Below, piece after piece: positions 10,065 to 19,545 of a DNA stretch of 64,000 bases; the first letter of the stretch is position 1; the number at the start of each line of letters is the position of its first letter. Below the pieces are notes generated by a model that searched no databases, had not been told where the DNA came from, and worked only from the letters and a program-made list of their open reading frames with translations. Origin of the DNA: Symbiodinium natans (taxonomy: Eukaryota; Sar; Dinophyceae; Suessiales; Symbiodiniaceae); contig CAJNDS010002079.1 in NCBI GenBank assembly GCA_905221605.1, positions 1,202,001 through 1,266,000 of the forward strand, written 5' to 3'. The translations under genes and the position numbers were made by a program.

Positions 10065-13039
10065 GTTAGGGTTTAGGGTTTGGGGTTTAGGGTTTAGGGT
10101 TTAGGGTTTGGGGTTTGGGGTTTCGGGTTTCGGGTTTCGGGTTTCGATTTTAGGGTTTAGGGTTTAGGGTTTAGGGTTTAGGGTTCAGCAGCTCAAGTCC
10201 AAGCATTCACTAGGCCAGCAATTGTGTGCGACCCAGTTTTTTACACGCGGCAAGGCACATGACAACAACACATTACCCTAGAACCTTCAACCCCGGGCCC
10301 TGAACCCCGAACCCTAAGCAAGTAACCCTAAAGGCCCTGACCCCTAAACCCCAGGCCGTGAACGCCAAACCCTGTGCTGATTGTTCGGAATGTAATTAAA
10401 TTAGGGTGGATGCCAATGGTTCGGAATTTCATTAGGGTTGGTGGCTACTTTTGCGGTCGGTTGATCGGATTTCAAATAAAGCTTAAACTCAGTTGCCAGA
10501 AGTATTGTACGCAGAGTGCAGGATCTGAGGGCCTGCCAGTGAAGTGGTGGGAGGGTTTAGGTATGTTTGTGGGGTCTATCTTCAGTTTCGTTTTTGTTTC
10601 AAGGGTTTTGAAGGTGTATCTTTGCAATCTGTTTTCGGGTACACAGATCGCTCTAGCTGGGCTGGGTTCGGGGTTTAGGGGCATTTTGAACACTTGGTGT
10701 CGTAGTGGTAGCAAGACCCCTAAACCCAGCCTCACATTCAAGCCTCCAGGCCCAGAACACTTGGGTTTAGGAGGGTTTGCCTAGAGGAGCCGATGCGGGC
10801 TTTGGGGTTGGGTTTGGGCCCCCTCCAAAGACCTACATCAAGGGACAAAGGCTCGTACCCTAAGGTTGTACCCCTTAAGGGTCCAAGGTCCCTCCCCTAG
10901 AGAGTAGCCCTAAACCCCAAACCCTCCTATGCCTTTTACCCGTTCTATAGGTACAGAGTTACAAAAACCCTCAACCCAGGCTGTCTCATCAGCGTTCCTT
11001 GCTGCATTCTCAGGTGATGCCCCCAAACCCTAAACCCTAAACCCTAAACCCTTAACCCTTAACCCTTAACCCTAAACCCTAAACCCTAAACCCTAAACGC
11101 TAACCCTAATGTAGTTCTGTGAGGTGATGCGGCAGGCCGTTTTGGGTCAGAACCTCACAGTAGCACCTTGTCGTGGTTTTGGGTTTAGGGTTTAGGGTTT
11201 AGGGTTTTAGGGTTTTAGGGCTTTAGGGTTTTAGGGTTTTAGGGTTTTAGGGTTTTAGGGTTTTAGGGTTTTAGGGTTTTAGGGTTTTAGGGTTTTTGGG
11301 TTTTTGGGTTTTAGGGTTTTAGGGTTTTAGGGTTTTAGGGTTTTAGGGTTTTAGGGTTTTAGGGTTTTAGGGGATAGGGGATTAGGGGATTAGGGGCTTA
11401 GGGCTTAGGGCTTAGGGTGTAGGACCAAGACATCTGATGCTTCTGATTCCGTATGCGGGTGCTCTGGCTCAGACGCTAGCTGAGCAAAGTTGCCCTGAAC
11501 CCTACACCCTAAACCCTATAAACCCTGAACCCTGAACCCCAAACCCTAAACCCTAAACCCCAAACCCTATCTTGTTTATAGGGATCCGAAGTATGGGCAT
11601 TAAATATGTCCAGTGTATGCAAAACTAGCATAGCAAGAATTTCTTGTCATAGAACAAATGCTCCAAAGTTCCAAAGGCTCCCTCCCGGCCCTTGTGGCTT
11701 AGGGCTTTGGGGGTTTTGGCTTAGGGTTCAGGGTTTAGGGTTTAGGGTAAGGGGTTCAGGGAGCTAACCCTAAACCCCAAACCCCAAACCCCAAACCCTA
11801 AACCCTAAACCCTAAACCCTAAACCCTAAACCCCAAGTCCTGACCCGTCCACTGGGAAGCCGTAGCAGGCCTCAGGGTGCCTAGCCGTCGACTCCTTGCG
11901 CACCCAAGAACCCAAGCACCTTAGGGCAGTTTAGGGTTTAGGGTTTAGGGTTTAGGGTTTAGGGTTAGGGTTTAGGGTTTAGGATCTAGGAGTTAATTTG
12001 GGGGGGTTAGGGGTTTCCGTAAACCCTAAACCCTAAACCCTAAACCCTGAACCCTGAACCCTTCAGGGTTGCATAGCTTGACATCCCAAAAACCCTAGAC
12101 CCTGAACCCTAAACCCTAAACCGTAAACCCTGAACCCTAAACCCTAAACCCTAAACCCTAAACTAAGGCCAACGCTTCGGATCTCGCCGGGGTCCAAAAC
12201 CTTTGGCCGGACGCCAAGCGCTTCGGGCTTCTTTGGAACGTGGACCCTGGGGCCGCATGCTGTTTAGGGTTTAGGGTTTAGGGTTTAGGGTATAAGCTGC
12301 CCCCACGCTTGGAGGGCTTTTCGGCTGATTAAGTAGTTAGTATGGTGGGCTATGAGGATTATGATCGGGTTTCTCGGGGGTACTAAGTAGACTTCCTAAG
12401 TCCCAAGTAGTAACCCTAACAACTCAACCCTCGACATCCCCCAAACCCTAAACCCTAAACCCTGAACCCTGAACCCTGAACCCTGAACCCTAAACCCTGA
12501 ACCCTATACCCTAAACCCTAAACCCTAACCCTGAAACCTGTGGAGTCCAGGAGTGGACCCGCGTGTGGCTGCCACCCTTTTTCGACCACAAGCGCCTCCT
12601 CGTGACGACACTACTTCGGGAGCCGGTAGAGCGCATCCGATCGTACTACTACTTTGCGGCTTGGCGCGGGTCTAGGGTTTAGGGTTTAGGGTTTAGGGTT
12701 TAGGGTTTACGGTTTAGGGTTTAGGGTTTAGGGTTTAGGGTTTAGGGGGTTTATTGTGGTTTGGGGATGACGACCTCATAATACGAAACCTCGAATCCCA
12801 AGCGCAATGAGCCGTAGCCCGAGACAAGAAGCCCCAGCTAGATTCACCCTTAACCCTAAACCCCAAACCCTCCCCATGCCTTTACACAAGGCAATGTACT
12901 TTCAAGGCTTCGGGCACTTTACTTTTGGGGGTTTAGGGTTTGGGGCGAGGGTTCGGGGTTTAGGGTTTAGGGTTTAGGGTTTAGGGTTTAGGGTTCAGGG
13001 TTCAGGGTTCAGGATTCAGGGTTTAGTGCCTTTCCGGGT

Positions 13040-13077
<38 letters not shown>

Positions 13078-16000
13078 CCCCGCAAGTCACTCACCAGGTC
13101 AACACCCATCCCTCCCACGAGCTCTTCCTGGCCAACCTCCGTTTGCGCAGGCGCCCGAAACTCCGAAACTCCGAAACTCCGAAGCCCTTTGGGTTTAGGA
13201 TTTAGGATTTTGGGGTTTAGGGTTTAGGGGTAGACACTTAAGCCCTAAACCCTAAACCCTCAACCCCAGCCCTAAACCCCTAGCTTAGCGGGTCTAGGAT
13301 GCCCTTATTGCGATTCGGCATTCAGCGGAGTCGTGCTGCTGGAAGAGGAGTCATGGGTTCCCTACTACCGCCCCTCTATACGGTTTAGGGTTTACACAAA
13401 TTGTAAAGGGTTTGTGTCCCGAGTTTTGTCGGTTTTTTTGTTTTTCCAACTTCGTTTTGGGTGGGTGGCTTCAGGTGGGGGTGGGGGGTTGCGGGTTGGG
13501 GCGCTTCGGGGGCTCGGGGGTAGTGGGGGTTGCGGGGGTTGGGGTTTGGCGGAGGGTTGGAGGGGATTGTCAGGGGTTGGGGGAGTAGGGGGTGGTGGGG
13601 CTAGTCCCGAAGTTTGCTTTTAGTGTGTCGGGTTTTGTAAGGTTTTGGGGGGGTTTTGGCCTACAGGGGCGTTGGCAGCATCTTTTGGGGCTTTCTTTCC
13701 CTATTCAGGGTCTTTTTTGATGCCTGAAGGCCATGCTTGTGTCTGCTTTTTTGCACTGTGAGGGTTATTGCACGAGCTGCTCGTAAGGAAACGCGTACAA
13801 ATTCTACTTATCCTGGCCTTGAGGGTTCAGGGTTTAGGCCCCCCTCTATACTAGCACACACACACACACACACACTCAGATAAGCCATCCTGCCTGGCCT
13901 GTCACTAAAGCCCTAAGCCACCTAACCCCTACAACCCCACAGCACGTCCTTGCACCTTGCGCGACTGCAGGGACTATGTGGCCGGGAACATGACGCAGAG
14001 GGACTTCAACAACAGGTGCGCCACCTTTAAGAATAGACTTTCAGGTTTTTCGGGTTTATACATGGGGTTGAGGGAAGGGTAACTGTTTGGGCCTTGCAGG
14101 GCGGTCTACTTGGCGGTTCAGGGTACTTACCATGAACCTCCAAGCAGGGTATAGGGGACCATCTGGGCTTCCTTGGGGGACCCCATGGCTTGTACGCCCT
14201 GGGAGAAGTGCGTGCCCCTTCTGATATCTTGGTGTTAGAGTTTATAGGTAAATCCTGGAGCTTTTGCGGCACTGTCAGCTATATGAACTATTCTATATGA
14301 TCTGAACCAAAGAAGCCCAAGTTCACCTTACACCCCCCTCTAAACTCTGAACCCTCAATCCGAAACCTGAACCCCACATTCAAAGAGTCTCCAAGGTTCA
14401 GCTCCAAGCATCTGAAATCACCATTGTGATAAGCACGAACCCAGTAGGTTTACGGCAGCCGAACTGCTAACCTTAATGTGGGATTCTGAGAACCCCACTT
14501 ACAACTTACAACTACCGCTGAACACTCTAGCTGGTTTTCAGCCTTTAATCCTGAACCCATTCCGCTTTGTTCTTCTGACTCACTCTTTAGGTAACGCCAA
14601 ACCGTACGATGCTATCCGATCGGATGTTGCGCGTTTTGGGGATTTGTGTGCTAGGGGTCAGGGTGGTTGTAGGGTTCGGTTTCGGGCATTGTGCGCGCGG
14701 GTCACGGGTTGCCATACAGAGCACGGGCGCACGCAAGTGCCATGATGAACCTCGAAGAATGCAGGCCTCTGCCGTTTATCCTCGTTTTACCCTACAGCAA
14801 ACCCCCAAAACCCTACACCCTACTCTGCTTTATCCTGTATCCGAATGCTTTAGGCCTTGGCCCTAGCCTTCAAAGCCTGTAAAGCCGCAACCTCAAATTA
14901 GGGTTTGTAGAGGTTAGGGTTAAGGGTTTTTGGTGGCTTAGGGATTTTGGGGTGTTAGGGTTTCAGGCTTTCAGGGTTCAGGGTCTTTAGGCATCAGGTT
15001 ACACAAGTCCAAACTCTAAATCTTACATCGAGGCTTGACAAGGGCAGCACGAAAGCTTTGCTGCGATCTCCGCACAAAGGCTCAACCCTTAAAACCCTAA
15101 ACCCAAGCCCTTAGCCCTAAAGCCCTGAAACCCTAAAACCCTAAAGCCCTCAAGCCCTAAAGCCCTAAAACCCTAAAGCCCCAAAGCCCTAAAGCCCTAC
15201 AACCGTAAACCCTAAACCCTAAACCCTGAAGCCCTAACGTCCGAAAGCCCAGGTCCCTGTGGGGTGAGAGGGAAGGAGGGCCCAGCATGCCGATTCTGCT
15301 CCGGTCCTGCTGCGAATACGAGGTGCTGGGGGGGGGGTCAGGGTTTAGGGTTTAGGATTTAGGGTTTAGGGTGTAGGGTTTGGGGTTTAGGGGTTTAGGG
15401 GTTTAGGGGTTTAGGGGTTTAGGGGTTTAGGGGTTTAGGGGTTTAGGGGTTTAGGGGTTTAGGGGTTTAGGGGTTTAGGGTTTAGGGTTTACTGCAATGT
15501 GGCGCAGAAGCTGTGGCAACATGCGAAAGGCAGATATCCACAAATCTCTGTTAACCCTCCACCCAACACCATGTAGGTCGGAGGTTGGAGATCTTTACAT
15601 ATGCACGCCTAATATTGACCAGGGATTTGAGCGTGCTGGCTTCAGGGTATACCTGCGTGCCGCTATCAGGGGGTTGGGCCCCCGATGTGTAGTAGCTTCC
15701 AGGAGCCCCAAAAATTCCAGCCCAGATTTTTCAGAACATGGGTGCAACCCCCGTTTTGAAGTCGTAAGGACCCCAAGAAATCCATCCCAGATGTTTGCAA
15801 AGATCTGTGAAGCTGGAGGCATACTTGGGTGAGGAGTCCGTGGAGAGATCCATCCTGGCCCTGACCACTCAGTTCGACCTTGTGGCGATCACTGAGAGAC
15901 TGAGTGAAGGAGGGGCGGCTTACACTCGTGCACTGGTTGTTGGAAGTTGTTGTTTTGCCGCCCTAAACCCTAAACCCCAAACCCCAAACCCCAAACCCTA

Positions 16001-18025
16001 AACCCTAAACCTTGAACCCCAAACTACTACGACTGGTTACACTCTTCCTTGACATTCTTGTTGAAGACTGTGTTAGGGTTAAGGGCTCTAACCCCAAAAC
16101 CCTGAGAACCTAAAAGCCCTACTCTTGGTCCTATCACGATTGGTGACCCTTAAGACCCAATCCTCTTGAACCCAATAAGGGATAATATCAGGCCGCATGC
16201 CCTGAAAACAAGTCCTACTCTTAGTCCTAAACCCTAAGCCCGAAACCCTAAACCCTAAAGAGGACTGGTGACCCTCGGCCGCATGTATGGACTTTCGGCC
16301 TCTGAAATCGCGGCCATTGGTCGCCGCGTCGGCCACAAGAACGAGGGCAGCAGGCGGGGGAGACAGGGTTTTTCAGGGTTTCAGTCCCTGAACCCTAAAA
16401 CCCAAACCCTAAACCTAAACCCTAAACCCTAAACCCCTGGACCTTCAACACGCTTTGTTTGGGTTTAGGGCCTTTTTATGGCTTAAAAAGGTTTAGGGCC
16501 ATGTTTAGGATTTAGGGCCTTGGGGGTTTATAGGGTTCCGGAGGAGGCTGAGGGGTTTTTGAGGTCCCGTGTTTTGTGTTGCATTTCTTCAAAAATGCGG
16601 CTCTGTGTTTAGGGCCCCAAACCTTGAAACTTTCATGCTAAACCCTCCTAAACCGCAAGCCCTAAGCCCTGCACTCTAAAGCCTGCCGGACGAGGACAGG
16701 AGCTTCAAACCGTACCAACAACCCGGGAGGCTAACAAAGAGTAGGTCATGTAGGCCTACAGGCCCTTACTTGCAGGGTAAGTCAGGGGAAACTACGGTTT
16801 TTTCTTTGTGGGTTTAAGGGCTTATCTGCGGGTAGTTACATGGTACCTTAATCTGGTCCTCTACCTTCTTTGCACCCAGAATCGCCAAACTCGAAACCCT
16901 AAATCCTTAAATGGCTAGCTTCCCGAATTAGGGTTCCTTTTTTGGTAGCCAGTAGACGGCGGCACCCTTCAAAAAACGATCCCAATAAGGGACCCTAGTT
17001 TAGTAAAAGCCCTCCAAATGCCACCAAAAGCTCTCATGAGCCTCGGACTCAGAGCAGGCCCTGCTGCCCTTTTGGGGTTTGATGTACTGGGCTCCCTAAA
17101 CCCTGAGCCCAAAACCCGAAACCTTACACCCTGAACCCTAACCTAAACCCCGTACACCCTACGACCTGAACTCTTCGGAGTTACCCCAAACCCCAAACCC
17201 CAAGCCCCAAACCCCAAACCCCAAACCCTAAACCCTAAACCCTAAACCCTACACCCTAAACTACCTTAAACCCTAAACTACCTTCAGCCCTATCCTCTGC
17301 GGAGTCTCCTGGGTCAGGAAGCTGGACTGGTTGGATGAGGAGCTCCGTTTGGCCACCTACATGGCCAACAAGAGCACCCAGATCTACAACTTCGCGCCCT
17401 TTGGCCTCTTTAGGGTTTAGGGTTTAGGGTTTAGGGTTTAGGATTTAGGGTTTAGGGCTTAGGGTTATTTCAGGGTTTTAGGGTTCTCGTGCTTTAGGAC
17501 TGTAGGGTTTCAGCGGTTGAGGGTTTTAGGGTTTTAGGGTGTTAGGGTTTTTTAGTTTAGGGTTAGGGTCTTGGGTTTAGATTAAGGTGTGCAGGGTTAG
17601 TGTTTGCTTGGAGGTGCATAGTAGCCGTAGAGAAAGTGCTAACTCATAGCTTTCTGCTGCAAAGGATCTTATTTTTCGCTTAGAACCTGATGTTTGGGGC
17701 ACTTCTTGGCTCCTAAGTCCTAAACTCTGAGCCCGAAGGCCTAAACCCTACATCTCACATCTAACTATGCCAGAACCTTAAACACTGTACCCTAAACCCT
17801 AATCCCCCCCAGAGCCAGCCCCCGAAACTATGGGAGCCCACATGCCCCTAAACCCTAAACCCTAAACCCTAAACCCTACACCCTAAACCCTAAACCCTAA
17901 ACCCTAAACCCTAAACCCACCTGAGGCAGAAGCTCTTTGACAGACAGTCCATGAGCCTGTTCGGTACACCGAAGCGTCTGAAGGAGGCAGTCGCCACCTT
18001 CGAGAAGTTGAATCCGAGCAGCTAG
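9987..18025 (+). CDS. Gene B: probable Golgi-type sulfotransferase, 11 exons
   Basis: Exons 9987-10064, 10980-11013, 11124-11175, 11423-11450, 12168-12239, 12554-12676, 13098-13150, 13971-14015, 15791-15927, 17305-17395 and 17926-18025 sum to 813 nt (270 codons plus TAG) in one frame. The start MKKAKPKA is followed by a moderately hydrophobic stretch (ACMLCLLD..AVSSAFLAAF), suggesting a type II signal anchor. Exon 6 carries LLREPVERIRSYYYF, matching the 3'-phosphate-binding region of heparan-sulfate 2-O-sulfotransferase-like enzymes (LRDPxERxxSYYYF). Exon 9 has FDLVAITERL, matching the family's FLVGVTEEL-like segment. Exons 10-11 supply YNFAQKLF and a C-terminal helix. TKTSDAS in exon 4 is a weak candidate for the 5'-PAPS loop. 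The family moves sulfate from PAPS to glycans in the Golgi lumen. At 270 residues it is short, so exons may be missing. Substrate unknown. Confidence 0.6.
10065..10979. other. Gene B intron 1
   Basis: TTTAGGG/TTTGGGG arrays at the 5' end. The middle (10.37-10.78 kb) is unique sequence with an open frame of 136 codons (MLIVRNVIKLGWMPMVRNFI) that lacks GC3 bias; I treat it as intron filler. The segment GCAGCTCAAGTCCAAGCATT near 10,193 recurs near 36,905. Confidence 0.4.
10980..11013 (+). CDS. Gene B exon 2
   Basis: AVSSAFLAAFS after AACCCAG|; donor TCTCAG|GTGATGC. The next acceptor is followed by the same GTGATGC, so the intron is flanked by a 9-bp direct repeat. Confidence 0.5.
11124..11175 (+). 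CDS. Gene B exon 3
   Basis: GDAAGRFGSEPHSSTLS after CTGTGAG|; donor TCGTG|GTTTTGGG or, three bases earlier, TTGTC|GTGGTT. The earlier donor allows an alternative next-exon frame, HLMLLIPYAGALAQTLAE. Confidence 0.45.
11195..11370. repeat. TTTTAGGG (8-mer) array
   Basis: Tandem TTTTAGGG, a one-base expansion of the telomere motif, about 20 copies with two TTTTTGGG variants, in a gene B intron. Confidence 0.95.
11423..11450 (+). CDS. Gene B exon 4 (alternative start 11430)
   Basis: With acceptor GTGTAG| it reads (W)TKTSDASDS and ends GATTCC|GTATGC, phase 0. With acceptor ACCAAG| the reading is HLMLLIPYAGALAQTLAE, running past 11,450. Only one can be correct. Confidence 0.35.
12168..12239 (+). 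CDS. Gene B exon 5
   Basis: 24 codons, ANASDLAGVQNLWPDAKRFG..., after AAACTAAG| at the end of a CCCTAAA array. Ends TGGAAC|GTGGACCC; the same GTGGACCC is found at the start of exon 6. Confidence 0.6.
12554..12676 (+). CDS. Gene B exon 6, 3'-phosphate-binding motif
   Basis: After CCAGGAG|: WTRVWLPPFFDHKRLLVTTL followed by LREPVERIRSYYYF. This motif is the main evidence for a sulfotransferase. Donor is TCTAGG|GTTTAGGG (or GCGCGG|GTCTAG), so the splice site lies in the first telomere unit. Confidence 0.7.
13041..13076. repeat. (AGT)12 microsatellite in gene B intron
   Basis: Twelve AGT units, about 20 bases before the acceptor region of exon 7. Confidence 0.95.
13098..13150 (+). CDS. Gene B exon 7
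   Basis: VNTHPSHELFLANLRLR between CTCACCAG| and TGCGCAG|GCGCCC, a GC donor. A second frame is also open here; this one is chosen because it joins to DYVAGNM in exon 8. Confidence 0.5.
13151..13970. other. Gene B intron 7, no flanking TTTAGGG array
   Basis: GC donor, short degenerate telomere motifs, a very G-rich stretch (13.45-13.61 kb, runs of GGGG at close spacing on the + strand) and a (CA)n run at 13,853-13,876. Fewer telomere arrays than neighbouring introns. Confidence 0.5.
13971..14015 (+). CDS. Gene B exon 8
   Basis: DYVAGNMTQRDFNNR after CGACTGCAG|; donor AACAG|GTGCGCC. GC3-rich, and joins exons 7 and 9 in frame. Confidence 0.6.
14016..15790. other. Gene B intron 8
   Basis: Contains a short inverted repeat of the CTTGGAGGTTC type (14,108-14,148), low-density telomere motifs, a TTTAGGGG 8-mer array (15,388-15,476) and overlapping open frames near 14.48-14.88 kb with no splice support. 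A small GC-rich segment near 15,273-15,312 (GPSMPILLRSCCEYE) could be an unplaced exon. Confidence 0.45.
15791..15927 (+). CDS. Gene B exon 9, sulfotransferase core
   Basis: Encodes SVKLEAYLGEESVERSILAL and then TTQFDLVAITERLSEGG. Acceptor CATCCCAG| (15,791) or TGCAAAG| (15,803); both keep frame. Donor ACTC|GTGCAC. Confidence 0.65.
17305..17395 (+). CDS. Gene B exon 10
   Basis: WVRKLDWLDEELRLATYMAN then KSTQIYNFA. Acceptor CTGCGGAG|; a GC donor TTCGC|GCCC fits phase 2 into exon 11. The alternative GT donor at 17,415 (in the TTTAGGG array) does not fit exon 11. Confidence 0.55.
17926..18025 (+). CDS. Gene B exon 11, C-terminus and stop
   Basis: After CACCTGAG|: QKLFDRQSMSLFGTPKRLKE then AVATFEKLNPSS and TAG. 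The stop sits in CTAGGGTTTAGGGG, so the first telomere-type unit provides the stop codon. Confidence 0.6.
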
Positions 18026-19440
18026 GGTTTAGGGGTTTAGGGGTTTAGGGGTTTAGGGTTTAGGGTTTAGGGTTTGGGGTTTGGGTTTGGGGTTTGGGGT
18101 TTGGTGTTGGTTTGGGGTTTAGGCTTTCTTGCAGTTTCCGTGTTGTCAGAGAGCATGGAGCCATGGAGGGGAGCAACAAAAAGGGTGCGCCCTGCGTCAG
18201 GGTTTTGGGGTTTAGGGTTCAGGGTTTACCTGCAGAACCCCAAACCAGTCAGTTTTTTTTGTAGGTGAGTACCATCAAAAGCCCCCTCAGAGGATTCCTA
18301 GGCAGCCTACCGAAAAGCAGCTTTTGGGTTCTCAAGGTAGGGTTTGGGATTCAGGATTTCGAGTTTCGGGTTTAAGGGCTTCCACAAAAGCGAAAGCACA
18401 CTCCCAAATCCTGCTTTGATTCGGGTTGTCACGGAGTTGGACGTTCCTGTTGCCTCCGTGCCACAGGAGCAGAGGTAGGTTGGAACATATGATGATTTCT
18501 CAAAAGTATGGTCCCTTTTGGAGTCTTTCTTGTAAGATGGCCCCTCTTACTTAGGGTACCCCAAAATGGGACTCTAATTTAGAGAACCGACCATATAGGT
18601 TTGGTTTGTAGTACCCCTAGTCCCCTACATAATCCTTATACAGCCACATAGAAACATTTAAGTTTTATGGGGCCCCCAAACCTACAAGTACCATCGTGAC
18701 GTGCCAATCCATGAGTCCTTCGCAAATGACCTATAACCCCTAAAGCTCGGTGGCCCAGTGGTGCCCTTTACCCTTTTTGGGTTACGGATTCCCTTGTAAA
18801 GAAACCAACCCAAAAAGGGTGCCCTTAGTATAATATGGTTACTGGCAAGTTAATGGGCTACCAAGAAACCCTAAATTCCAAACCCCTAAGCCCCCCAAAC
18901 CCAAAGACCCTATAAGGTGGTTGACCTCAGTTTACATCCTCCTGTGGGTTTTCTTGGGCACCCTAAACCCTAAACCCTAAACCCTAAACCCTCAACCCTC
19001 GACCCTCGACCCTCGACCCTCGACCCTCGACCCTCAACCCTCAACCCTCAACCCTCAACCGACCGAGCAGTCTCAGGAGGGGTCCCAAGAGAGGGTGTAG
19101 CTGTTACCGTAGCCCTAAACCCTAGACCCTAAACCCTAAACCCTGAACCCTAAACCCAAGATCACCTTGTTGGGGAGGTAATCTAATTCATGTCGTATCC
19201 CCCTTAAACCCTTTATTTTCAAGAAAACCCCAGAAAACTCGGCTACTAAGTCACGCGGAGTATGGCTACATGTAAGCGCTCTAGTCTAGGGTGAACCTTA
19301 AGGCACGTCTTGACAACAGCACCTTGGACCCATAATGTAGATCCTAACGCCTATAAGCCTTCACAAACCCTAAACCCTACAGGGTTTAGGGTTTGGGGCT
19401 CAGGGTTTCGGGTTTAGGGTTTAGGGTTTAGCCTTGAGGG
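18026..19440. repeat. Spacer between genes B and C
   Basis: TTTAGGGG and TTTGGGG runs after the gene B stop, a palindromic segment at about 18,765-18,860 (CCCTTTTTGGGTT / AACCCAAAAAGGG), and CCCTCGA 7-mer variants (18,994-19,033). Open frames here are repeat translations. Confidence 0.6.
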
Positions 19441-19545
19441 GATGGAGCGCCAAGGAGGCTTGTGGCCTGGAATACTGCAACGCGCGCACGCGCTGGCCAG
19501 CCTTCGAGCACGACAGCAGCACAGGCGGAGCAGATGTTTCGGGGT
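19441..19545 (+). CDS. Gene C candidate exon
   Basis: GC3-rich frame SAKEACGLEYCNARTRWPAF then EHDSSTGGADV; several AGs could be the acceptor. Followed by TTTGGGG/TTTAGG. A second frame is also open. Confidence 0.45.

Noticed and set aside
10374-10784. 136-codon open frame in gene B intron 1
   Set aside because: No GC3 bias, no splice-site support, and flanked by exons that join without it. A minus-strand frame overlaps it.
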